Part shown: positions 18,721-26,632 of the stretch, piece after piece | Numbering within the stretch: position 1 is the stretch's first letter | Layout of the letters: each line of letters opens with the position of its first letter | Assembly: GCF_004402235.1 (NCBI RefSeq) | Contig: NZ_SOFS01000025.1 | Location: forward strand, 20,955-84,954 | Length of the DNA: 64,000 nucleotides | From: Cryobacterium glucosi | GTDB lineage: Bacteria > Actinomycetota > Actinomycetes > Actinomycetales > Microbacteriaceae | Direction: 5' to 3' | The notes under the pieces: generated by a model | Seen by the model: the letters and a program-made list of their open reading frames with translations, nothing else | Told to the model about the DNA's origin: nothing | The model's database searches: none | Position numbers and translations under genes: made by a program

Positions 18721-20577
18721 CTATTGGACGCGACGCGCCCGTCTCATCCAGGACGTCGTTCGCCAGGACCGCGATGCCTCGAGCTTCTGGATCGTCGATG
18801 CCAGCTCGTCCGTGGAGTAGGTGACGCAGTCGCTCATGCGGAGGGCCGGTCCGCCGCCGAAGAGCTGCGACAGGGCACGCATGGGCGCCTGGATGCGCCA
18901 CGATCGCGATTCGAGGATGGTCGCGATCCGCCGCAGCAGCCCGATCCGAAGGTGCGTGTTGGTCTGGAATGCCGAATTGTGGTCCTCATCGCCGCCATTC
19001 CCCGCCCGTCCTGTCACGAGGTCCCGTACCGCGCGGGCCTCCCCGATCGGCAGAAGTATGGGTAAGGCATCGAGCTTCCGGTCGATGGCGAGATGGTTGA
19101 GTCGCCACTCGCGGGATTCATGTTCCGTTCTCGAGGACTCTTCGGTCTCCCACCAGTGATAGATCGCGGTGATCTTCTTGGAGTCCTCCACGCCGACGAT
19201 CGCCGCACTGCGCAGGATCAGGTCCCAGTCCTCGGTGGTCGTCATGGTCTCGTCGAAGGTCATTCCGAGGTCGTCGAAAATCCCTCGCGGGAAAGCGATC
19301 GACATAAGCGGCGTGCTGTTGCTCACGAGGTGCGATGTGAACGAAAAACTCGGGGCGTATGGGAACTTGGGGCTGCCGATCGCCCGGATCCCCGGAACCT
19401 GACGCACCGTGACCCGATCGACCGATTGCATGGTCGCGACCGCGCGCAGGAGCGCACCGGGCTTCCTTCTCTCGCTGGTCAGGAAGGCCTCGACCCAGTG
19501 GGCGAAGACATTGTCGTCGTCATCCAGCACGACAACATAGCGACCGCGGGCAGACTTCATTCCGACGTTCAGCGGGGTCGCACGCCCGCCGTGGTCGACC
19601 TTGACGTACCGGATCCGTTCTCGGAGCCACCGCGGATTGTCCTCGATGGCTTGTTCCACCTGGATTTGTTCAGCGGTGAGCACTTTGTGCCCGAGGACGA
19701 GGACCTCGAAGTCGTCAGACGTCTGGCCCGCGAGACAGTTGAACACTTCCCGCAGCTCTGCAATGCGCCGGCCCTGTGTTCGCGTGAGAATCGTCAGGAA
19801 CGGGCGGTCGTCCTGGACGTCGGTGCTGTCGACAAGATGAGACGCCTGCGCGGGACCCGCAACGCAGGACCACACGAATTGGTTCACGCGGCCATTGGAC
19901 TCGGCGGATTCACGGACGTAGCGGAGGAAGGAGTTGAGAGTCGTTCCGTCCTGCAACGCAGGATGGGTGGACGGGAAATGCTGGTCACTCTGCGACAGCT
20001 CGACGTTCTGCATCCCGACCCTGTGCAGTCCGGCAGCGCCCAACTTCGCCACGAGGGACTTTTCGCTGAAGAATTCGATGTGCGTCGCGTCGAGGAGACC
20101 GGACGCAGTGTAGTCCCACTCGCCGAGCAGAAGCTTGTGGGTCACGTCCTGGTGCGTGACGTTGGGCACGCTGACGACGACGTGCGCGTCGTTGCTGCGG
20201 CAGAGCTGGGCGATGACGTCGAGAAGGCCGCTCGCGGTGCCGATGTGCTCGAGCCCGTCCAGGATGGAGATGGAACGCACCCTGCGACCGGCCAGGATCT
20301 TCTCGATGAACGAGAACGTGTCCGGCAGTGTCAGGTCGTGAGCGTGCATCTCGAGGCCACGGGCGCGTGCCGAGCGGAGACCCTCGGAATCGAGGTCAAC
20401 CCCCACGTACTGCCTGCCCAGTTCCGATTGGACGACCTCGCCGATGACGCCGAATCCGGCCGCGAGGTCGAGGTGGACACCGTCCCCGTCGGAAATCCGG
20501 TACTCCTTGAGGAGTGCGATCGTGTGCCCATAGACGTTGTCCACCGCATAGGCGTTGTCATACGGGTTGCCGCTCAT
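18721..20577 (-). CDS. Fusion protein: SAM-dependent methyltransferase plus family 2 glycosyltransferase
   Basis: This 618-residue protein joins two enzymes. Residues about 1-210 form a class I methyltransferase, with VHLDLAAGFGVIGEVV as the SAM-binding loop and SILDGLEHIG as motif II/post-I. Residues about 260-490 form a GT2 domain: FLTILTRTQGRRIAELREV, VVVLDDDDNVFAHW (DDD metal motif) and TTTEDWDLILRSA. The C-terminal 130 residues are helical and basic. It probably transfers a sugar and methylates the same glycan, perhaps capping a chain. Its start overlaps the stop of the next upstream gene by 4 bp (ATGA). The GT2 half is paralogous to the gene at 31795. Confidence 0.87.
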   Translation of the reverse strand: MSGNPYDNAYAVDNVYGHTIALLKEYRISDGDGVHLDLAAGFGVIGEVVQSELGRQYVGVDLDSEGLRSARARGLEMHAHDLTLPDTFSFIEKILAGRRVRSISILDGLEHIGTASGLLDVIAQLCRSNDAHVVVSVPNVTHQDVTHKLLLGEWDYTASGLLDATHIEFFSEKSLVAKLGAAGLHRVGMQNVELSQSDQHFPSTHPALQDGTTLNSFLRYVRESAESNGRVNQFVWSCVAGPAQASHLVDSTDVQDDRPFLTILTRTQGRRIAELREVFNCLAGQTSDDFEVLVLGHKVLTAEQIQVEQAIEDNPRWLRERIRYVKVDHGGRATPLNVGMKSARGRYVVVLDDDDNVFAHWVEAFLTSERRKPGALLRAVATMQSVDRVTVRQVPGIRAIGSPKFPYAPSFSFTSHLVSNSTPLMSIAFPRGIFDDLGMTFDETMTTTEDWDLILRSAAIVGVEDSKKITAIYHWWETEESSRTEHESREWRLNHLAIDRKLDALPILLPIGEARAVRDLVTGRAGNGGDEDHNSAFQTNTHLRIGLLRRIATILESRSWRIQAPMRALSQLFGGGPALRMSDCVTYSTDELASTIQKLEASRSWRTTSWMRRARRVQ

Positions 20578-21482
20578 AGAAGGTACCTGTGCTTCGCGTA
20601 TTCGTTCGTCGGAGTGAACACTCCGACGACATGGTCGGAATCCACCTGGGGGGCGAGTAAACCGGCAAGACGCCGCCGCTCATACTCGGCGACCGCGCGA
20701 AGCAGTGTCTCGTCCTTGGAAGAGCGGAAGTAGCCGGCTATCTTCTCGACGAGGTCATCGCGAGACCACTTGTGCGCCAGGAGGAGCCCTGCCTCAGCCG
20801 AGTAATACTGCTCGGCCGAGGTGGGCTGCCACTGTCCGTCGTCGCCGAGGCGCTTGTCATGGAACACCGTCGCGGCGGGCTGGAAGACGACCAGCCGGCC
20901 GGCTAGACGAACACGCCACGAGAAGTCCACATCATCGCAGTACATGAAGAAGGTGTCGCTGTCGAAGCCGCCGAGTTCGACGAAGAGATCGCGCGGGATC
21001 AGCGCGCAGGCCGTGGTAGCCCACATCGTCTCCCCGGTCACCGGGTCGTAGTCCTTGGGGTGTTCGATGGGGAGCTGTTTCGCCTCGGCCATGCCCACGA
21101 GCGGGTCGTCCAGGGAACGGATCAGGAACCCGAGGGCACGGGGGGCGAGCACGACATCCGGGTTCATGATGAGGACGAGGTCCGTGTCCAGATGCTCGGC
21201 AATGAGATTGTGCCCGAGAGCGGAACCGGTATTCCTGCCGAACCATTCGTAGCGGATTCGGAGGGAGGGAAACCTCTCGGCCCAGGCCTCAAGGACGTCG
21301 GTGTCGAGCAGGGGACGCGGGGACGCATCCCCGTAGGCCACCTGCATAGGCCAGACGGCTCCCTCGGGGACGGCCAGTTCAGCGCAGCGGTTGAGACTTT
21401 CGAGTGCCCGTTCGATGGCGCCGACGTCGTTGTTGTAGAGGACGCACTGAACGGTGACGGACTGTTCAGCGTACTCAGGCAC
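20574..21482 (-). CDS. Family 2 glycosyltransferase, WbbL-like (copy 1)
   Basis: This 302-residue enzyme has the rhamnosyltransferase-type layout: VTVQCVLYNNDVGAIERAL, GRNTGSALGHNLIA, LVLIMNPDVVLAPRAL (NPD metal motif), then GGFDSDTFFMYCDDVDFSWR and FQPAATVFHDKR. The NPDV and CDDVD blocks are the usual WbbL-family signatures. The product probably adds rhamnose or a related deoxyhexose to a lipid-linked intermediate. It overlaps the fusion gene by 4 bp and the upstream epimerase gene by 8 bp, so the three are translationally coupled. A close paralog lies at 33011-33907. Confidence 0.88.
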   Translation of the reverse strand: MPEYAEQSVTVQCVLYNNDVGAIERALESLNRCAELAVPEGAVWPMQVAYGDASPRPLLDTDVLEAWAERFPSLRIRYEWFGRNTGSALGHNLIAEHLDTDLVLIMNPDVVLAPRALGFLIRSLDDPLVGMAEAKQLPIEHPKDYDPVTGETMWATTACALIPRDLFVELGGFDSDTFFMYCDDVDFSWRVRLAGRLVVFQPAATVFHDKRLGDDGQWQPTSAEQYYSAEAGLLLAHKWSRDDLVEKIAGYFRSSKDETLLRAVAEYERRRLAGLLAPQVDSDHVVGVFTPTNEYAKHRYLL

Positions 21483-22527
21483 GGATGTCTTCCAGCCAGG
21501 AGATGAGTTCGGTCAGCCCTTCATCAAGGGAGACTCGCGGCGACCAGCCGAGGTCCGCAGTCGCAGCGGAATTGTCCGCAAACGCGGCGCGGACATCGCC
21601 CGGACGGTACTGGCCGGTGACCGTGGGGGCCGGCGCGGAATACCTGTCCGCGATCATCGTGGCGACCTGGCCGATCGTCGCCGGGACTCCGGATCCGATG
21701 TCCCAGAGTCCGCTGCGTCCGTGAACGATCGCCAGGCGGATGCTTTCAACGACGTCGCTGACGTGAACGAAGTCACGCAGGATCTCGCCGTCCTCGTAGA
21801 CCGGAATGCTCTCACCGCTTCTGGCGACGCCGCAGAACAGCGGGAGAATTCCCGTGTACGAATTCGTCGGCGACTGGCCCGCACCGTAGACGTTCTGAAG
21901 CCGGACGATTCCGAGAGCAACATCGCGCGGGGTGCACCATGCCCTGAGCAGGAGCTCCTGCGCGACCTTGGTGGCACCGTAGATACTGACCGGGCGTGTC
22001 TGCGTGAAGCGCGCGTCCATGGCAACAGGTTCGGAGCCCGCCGCAGCCCAGATTCCCTGGGTGAGGTCTGCTGTGGTCCGCGGTTCCGCGGGCACGACGA
22101 TGCCGTCGGCGTTGCGGAGGGATCCTTCCCCGTACACGGCACGGCTGCTGGCGAGCACGATCTCCTCGGGCAGCGCTCCGGACGCACCGAGGGCGTCCAG
22201 CATGCGGGTCGTCCCGACCACGTTGGTCATGCTGTGGAGCGTGGCTTCGTCATAGGACTGGGCTGTGCCCGTCTCGGCGGCCAGATGCACGACGACGCGA
22301 GGGTGGGTACGGTCGAGGACGCGGTTCCACGTCTCGACCTCGGTCACATCGCCTTCGATGACAACCGCGGCGGGATGGAGGTCCTCGGAGTGCCGGCGGC
22401 CGTTGTGCACCTGCGGACTGAAGTTGTCCACGATGACGACCTCGTCAAAATGGTTGATGAGCGAATGTGAGAGTCGCGAGCCGATGAAGCCCGCTCCTCC
22501 CGTAATCAGTACAGTGCCAGCCGACAT
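21475..22527 (-). CDS. NAD-dependent sugar-nucleotide epimerase, dTDP-L-rhamnose 4-epimerase-like
   Basis: This 350-residue extended short-chain dehydrogenase has VLITGGAGFIGSRLSH for NAD and IYGATK for the Tyr/Lys pair. Several blocks point to the dTDP-L-rhamnose 4-epimerase group rather than GalE: DNFSPQVHNG after the second strand, ASSRAVYGEGS, the NSYTGILPLF substrate loop, YEDGEILRDFVHVSDVV and VTGQYRPGDVRAAFAD. The group converts dTDP-L-rhamnose to dTDP-6-deoxy-L-talose. The rfb genes for dTDP-L-rhamnose lie in the same locus (42.6-46.0 kb). The family call is firm; the exact substrate is inference from motif recall. Confidence 0.8.
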   Translation of the reverse strand: MSAGTVLITGGAGFIGSRLSHSLINHFDEVVIVDNFSPQVHNGRRHSEDLHPAAVVIEGDVTEVETWNRVLDRTHPRVVVHLAAETGTAQSYDEATLHSMTNVVGTTRMLDALGASGALPEEIVLASSRAVYGEGSLRNADGIVVPAEPRTTADLTQGIWAAAGSEPVAMDARFTQTRPVSIYGATKVAQELLLRAWCTPRDVALGIVRLQNVYGAGQSPTNSYTGILPLFCGVARSGESIPVYEDGEILRDFVHVSDVVESIRLAIVHGRSGLWDIGSGVPATIGQVATMIADRYSAPAPTVTGQYRPGDVRAAFADNSAATADLGWSPRVSLDEGLTELISWLEDIRA

Positions 22528-22625
22528 GGTGTGACCGTCCTCCCCCTGCCCCGTTTGGACAACTCGACCAGTCTAGACGCCCCGTGGAAAGCCCCGTAGT
22601 CGCGGCGGAGCACCACTTTGGGTCG

Positions 22626-23003
22626 TCAGCGGGGTGGAGGCTGCCGTTCGGGCACCTCTCCTTCGACGTCGCGCAGCCGCAGTTCGAGCAGGGCGATGGA
22701 TTCCGCGAGACTTCTCGCCCGCCCCTCCATGCGGGTCAGCTCGGAACTGTGCTGAAGGCAGACGAGGAAGAGGATCGCGATGCTCACGAAGAAAACGAGG
22801 TTCGTCGGAACCTGAATACCGAGGAGCTGCGCGGTCCACTCGAGCGTGACCGGGAAGATGCTGGCCAGGAGCGCGGCAATGCCGGCGACCATCCACCAGA
22901 CGGCATGCCTCTCGCGCAGGCGTCCTCGGCGGAGCAGTTCGACGACGATGACCAGTGTCAGGAGCGCGGCGGCTATCCCGAGCACATAGCTCGTCAGGGT
23001 CAT
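22626..23003 (-). CDS. DUF2304-family small membrane protein
   Basis: This 125-residue protein has three hydrophobic helices (SYVLGIAAALLTLVIVVELL, HAVWWMVAGIAALLASIF and TNLVFFVSIAILFLVCLQH) followed by a charged helix likely to form a coiled coil (ARSLAESIALLELRLRDVEG). DUF2304 proteins are usually encoded next to a DPM-type transferase and are thought to assist it in the membrane. Here its ATG overlaps the stop of such a transferase by 4 bp. A longer frame exists upstream, but the start at 23003 gives the family N-terminus RLRERHAVWW context and the ATGA coupling. Confidence 0.85.
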   Translation of the reverse strand: MTLTSYVLGIAAALLTLVIVVELLRRGRLRERHAVWWMVAGIAALLASIFPVTLEWTAQLLGIQVPTNLVFFVSIAILFLVCLQHSSELTRMEGRARSLAESIALLELRLRDVEGEVPERQPPPR

Positions 23004-23737
23004 GCTGTGCCGCCCTCGGCGCGTCGGCCCAGTGGGGGTCTCAGGAGGGCGAACAACAGTGCGATCATCGCCCTGCCGAGATAGACCGCCGACTTGCCGG
23101 CGCCATGCGAGGGCGTTCCGCCGGATCGCACGCGCATGGATGCGGGAACCTGCATGACACGACACCCTCCACGAACGGCAATGACGAGAGACTCGACCGT
23201 GTCGCCGAGGTACTCGGCCGGATAGTGCTTCGAAAAGAGCATGACCGCTCGGGGGCCACTGGCTCTCAGGCCGGACGTGGTGTCGGTGAGCCTGGTCCCG
23301 GATATTCTGCTCAAGAGTGACGAGAGAACGATCATCGCCCACCGTCTGGGACCGGACGCCACATACTCTCCTGCCCCGGCGAATCGGGCGCCGATGACCA
23401 GATCCGCGTCTGCGAGACCGGCGAGCATCGCCGGTACGGTGCCCGGATCGTGCTGGCCATCGGAATCGATTTGGACGACGTTCGAGTAGCCATGTTCGAG
23501 GGCGTAGCGAAATCCCAGTCGCATCGCCCCACCCACGCCCAGGTTGATCGGCAGAACGGCCACCAGCGCTCCCGCCGCACGCGCCGCAACGGCCGTGTTG
23601 TCTGACGAGCCATCGTCAACCACGAGGCACCCGGCACCGGGCAGCTGGTCGAGTACTTCACGGACGACGGCGCCCACCGATTCTTCCTCGTTGAATGCAG
23701 GCATCACGATGAGGGTTTTCTCCAAAGCCGTTTGCAC
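23000..23737 (-). CDS. Family 2 glycosyltransferase, dolichyl/polyprenyl-phosphate mannosyltransferase type
   Basis: This 245-residue GT2 enzyme has TLIVMPAFNEEESVGAVV, CLVVDDGSSDNT and VVQIDSDGQHDPGTVP, with the DSDGQHDP motif typical of DPM1-like enzymes that make polyprenyl-phosphate sugars. SGLRASGPRAVML is a further family block. There are no C-terminal helices, and the adjacent DUF2304 protein may supply the membrane anchor. It lies 10 bp after the GT4 gene and overlaps the DUF2304 gene by 4 bp. Confidence 0.9.
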   Translation of the reverse strand: MQTALEKTLIVMPAFNEEESVGAVVREVLDQLPGAGCLVVDDGSSDNTAVAARAAGALVAVLPINLGVGGAMRLGFRYALEHGYSNVVQIDSDGQHDPGTVPAMLAGLADADLVIGARFAGAGEYVASGPRRWAMIVLSSLLSRISGTRLTDTTSGLRASGPRAVMLFSKHYPAEYLGDTVESLVIAVRGGCRVMQVPASMRVRSGGTPSHGAGKSAVYLGRAMIALLFALLRPPLGRRAEGGTA

Positions 23738-23747
23738 GTGCTCTATC

Positions 23748-24953
23748 TTATTCTCGGCCCGTCACGTCTTCCGGGCGCGTGGGGGCGCCCGGAGTCTGCA
23801 TTGTGTCCCCGCCATGCAGGCGCGAGACGATCGCGAGATATTCCCGAGCCCGGCTCGCCCATGCCCAGTGGGCCTCCAGAACGGGCCTGGGCATGGCGGG
23901 CAATGGGCGTCGCAAGGCATCCCGAACGCCGTCAATGAGTGGTTGCAGTGAGAGCTCGCGGACTTCACGCACGGGACCTCCATCCGCACGAATAGGCGCA
24001 ACCGACGGAACCGGAAACGAAACGATCTGGGCACCGGATGCTGCGGCCTCGAGCAGCGTGATCTGGAATCCCTCCGCCAGCCGGCTGGGGTTGACGAGCA
24101 CCGAACCGTGCAGGACTGACCTGATGACCGCGGTATCCGCGTGGCCGTAGAGATGGATACTACCGTCAATCCCGCGAGACCGAATCCGCGTCCGGAGATT
24201 CTCACGGTCCGGCCCGTCACCGAGCATATGGACCTGAAGCCCGTCGAACTCGGGTTCCGTCAGAAGCGTCGCTGCAACGTCGACGAATTCCTCCCATCCC
24301 TTTCCCCCCACCAGCCGGCCGATGAACGCTATTCCAGTCGGCGGGGCATCATCGGCAAACGCGGGCCAGTCCTCCATCCGGAGGGCGTTGGGGAAGATTA
24401 CAGACTCCCGGCGAGCGAGCGCGGAAACGAACTCGGCAACCGGTGCCGACACGGCGAGCACTGCAGCCGCACGCCGCAGGACGGTCCGGCCGACGCTGAG
24501 GTCGACCAGACGTGAGGCAAGTTGGATGACGCGGGAAGGGGTTCGGACGAACCCGGCTCCGTGCTCCGTGTGGATCACGGGAATGCCCGCGAGCCGCGCG
24601 GCCCGGAGCCCGACGTAGGACATCGGGAAGAAGCGCGTGTGGGTGGACACTACAGTCGCACCGGTCGTTGAAAGCAGGATACTGAGCCGACGAGCCGTTC
24701 CCCACGCCGGAAACGATATGACGGATGCGACCGGGACATGCCTGCGCAACCGGACAACACGAATTCCGTCCTCGTCGACGTCGGAGGGGGTGACGTCCAG
24801 TGTCACCACCGTCACCCGTGCGCCCGCAGCGCGCACGGCGTTGGCCAGCTGGAAGACGTGGCTCTCGAGTCCGCCCAGGCGTGGGGGATAACTGTTGACG
24901 ATGATCGCCACGTGAACGGCACCAGAGTCACCCGGTTCGATCTCTATCGCCAC
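23748..24953 (-). CDS. Family 4 glycosyltransferase
   Basis: This 401-residue GT-B enzyme starts with VAIIVNSYPPRLGGLESHVF (the GG loop of GT4). The C-terminal Rossmann half has IAFIGRLVGGKGWEEFVDVA and LHMLGDGPDR-like sequence, then SRLAEGFQITLLEAAASGAQ, matching the donor-binding E-x7-E motif (Glu in AEGF and LLEA). It uses a nucleotide sugar and retains anomeric configuration; the sugar is unknown. It is the first gene of a minus-strand group running to 22626 and is divergent from the DUF2142 gene. Confidence 0.9.
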   Translation of the reverse strand: MAIEIEPGDSGAVHVAIIVNSYPPRLGGLESHVFQLANAVRAAGARVTVVTLDVTPSDVDEDGIRVVRLRRHVPVASVISFPAWGTARRLSILLSTTGATVVSTHTRFFPMSYVGLRAARLAGIPVIHTEHGAGFVRTPSRVIQLASRLVDLSVGRTVLRRAAAVLAVSAPVAEFVSALARRESVIFPNALRMEDWPAFADDAPPTGIAFIGRLVGGKGWEEFVDVAATLLTEPEFDGLQVHMLGDGPDRENLRTRIRSRGIDGSIHLYGHADTAVIRSVLHGSVLVNPSRLAEGFQITLLEAAASGAQIVSFPVPSVAPIRADGGPVREVRELSLQPLIDGVRDALRRPLPAMPRPVLEAHWAWASRAREYLAIVSRLHGGDTMQTPGAPTRPEDVTGRE

Positions 24954-25101
24954 GGTGCTCCCCCGGATATCCGTTTTCGCTCTGAGTCTATTCCCCCTGC
25001 GGTTCGCGTCGACGGGGACGGTCGCGGGGCATCCGCTCGGGGCGGCATCCGCGGTCCGGTGTTCCGGACGACCGCGAACGGGCGGCAGGTAAGCTCACCA
25101 C

Positions 25102-26583
25102 GTGACACTCACTGTGATTTCTCCTGCGCAGGCGCGGATGTTGACGGCGGTGATGGTTCCCCTCCTCGCTCTCGTGGCTCTCCTGAGCTGGGCGACAGCC
25201 TCGCCTGTCGGCGCGAGCCCCGATGACGACTTTCACCTCGCGAGCATCTGGTGCGGGGACGGACTGCGTGCGGGCCTCTGTGAGACGGGGCCGTCGGAGG
25301 CAGAGCGAGTTGTGCCTGAATCGGTGACGACCTCCGCGTGTTACGCGTTCAAACCCACGGAGACCGCGTCCTGCCAGGGCGGAGACATCGCATCCAGCGT
25401 CACGACGATGATCGCGACTGGTCGCGGCAACTGGACCGGCGCATACCCCCCACTGTTCTATTCCGTCATGGGGATGTTTGCCGGGCCGAACATCACGATC
25501 TCAGTCCTCCTGATGCGAGCGTTCAACGCCCTCCTGTTCGTCGCGTTCACGACGGCGTTGTTCTGGCTGTTGCCACCCGCCAGACGACCGCTGTTACCCA
25601 TCGCCCTGGTCGTCTCGGTCGTTCCACTGGGTATGTTCCTGATCCCGTCGACCAATCCCGGCAGTTGGGCGATTCTTTCGGCCGGCACCCTCTGGATCTC
25701 CCTTCTGGGATACTTTGAGACGCACGGTCGGCGCCGTCTGGGACTCGGCCTGCTAGCCGCAGCAGCCACGGTCATCGGATCTGCGGCGCGAGCCGATGCC
25801 GCCCTCTACGCAGTCCTTGCCATCGGGATTGTCGTCCTGATCGCCGCCCGGCGAACCCGGCGTTTTCTGGTGTCATTGTCCCTGCCTGTCGCCCTGGCGC
25901 TGACGGCTGCGTTCTTCTACTTCTCGTCGGGCCAGTCTTCGTTTGCCGAATCCGGGCTTGCCTCGAACGCAAGCGGAAGCGATTGGCAGCAGCTTCTGTT
26001 CGTGAACGTCCTCGATGTTCCCCAACTCTGGGCAGGTGTCCTGGGCTTCTGGGGACTCGGCTGGCTGGACACCACTCTGCCAGGTGTGGTCTGGGTCCTG
26101 GCTGTGTCCGTCTTCAGCGCGACAGTGTTCACCGGCCTGCAGTCGACGTCGTGGCGAAAGGGTCTGGCGACCTCGGCCGTATTCGGCATGATGTGGGCCA
26201 TTCCGACCTATGTGCTCGTGCGTTCCCGGGCGTTCGTGGGTGAACAGGTCCAGCCCCGGTACATCCTGCCGCTCATGATCCTGCTGGCGGGGATCACTTT
26301 TCTCCAGCCCGCCGGGCGCGCGTTCGCGCTCGGACGGGTTCAAGCAGTTCTTATCGTCGTCGGTCTTGGTGTCGCCAATTCCGTGGCATTGCACGTCAAC
26401 CTGCGGCGTTATGTCACAGGGACAGATGCCATCGGTTGGAATCTCAACGCCGGCCTCGAATGGTGGTGGGGGGTCGGCCCGGCCCCGATGGCCGTCTGGA
26501 TCGTCGGGACCGCGGCGTTCGCGGGTGTTGCAGCCGGTCTGCTGGCGCTGACTCAATCCCGTACGTCGGCCCCGTCGAGGTAG
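25102..26583 (+). CDS. DUF2142-family polytopic membrane protein
   Basis: This 493-residue protein has an N-terminal helix, a periplasmic-like external segment (about 30-110) with ASPDDDFHLASIWCG and several cysteines, then about ten more membrane helices, ending in a short cytoplasmic tail. DUF2142 proteins have the GT-C-like fold and occur in surface-polysaccharide clusters, where they are thought to add sugars from lipid donors outside the membrane. The DDDFH block near the first loop may be the catalytic acidic site. The GTG start at 25102 lies 6 nt after TAAGCT (25090-25095), which fits leaderless translation. Confidence 0.85.
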   Translation: MTLTVISPAQARMLTAVMVPLLALVALLSWATASPVGASPDDDFHLASIWCGDGLRAGLCETGPSEAERVVPESVTTSACYAFKPTETASCQGGDIASSVTTMIATGRGNWTGAYPPLFYSVMGMFAGPNITISVLLMRAFNALLFVAFTTALFWLLPPARRPLLPIALVVSVVPLGMFLIPSTNPGSWAILSAGTLWISLLGYFETHGRRRLGLGLLAAAATVIGSAARADAALYAVLAIGIVVLIAARRTRRFLVSLSLPVALALTAAFFYFSSGQSSFAESGLASNASGSDWQQLLFVNVLDVPQLWAGVLGFWGLGWLDTTLPGVVWVLAVSVFSATVFTGLQSTSWRKGLATSAVFGMMWAIPTYVLVRSRAFVGEQVQPRYILPLMILLAGITFLQPAGRAFALGRVQAVLIVVGLGVANSVALHVNLRRYVTGTDAIGWNLNAGLEWWWGVGPAPMAVWIVGTAAFAGVAAGLLALTQSRTSAPSR

Positions 26584-26632
26584 AGCCCACCGCCCGCGCG
26601 TACCACCGGCCGATGACAGACGGGTCGGCCTC

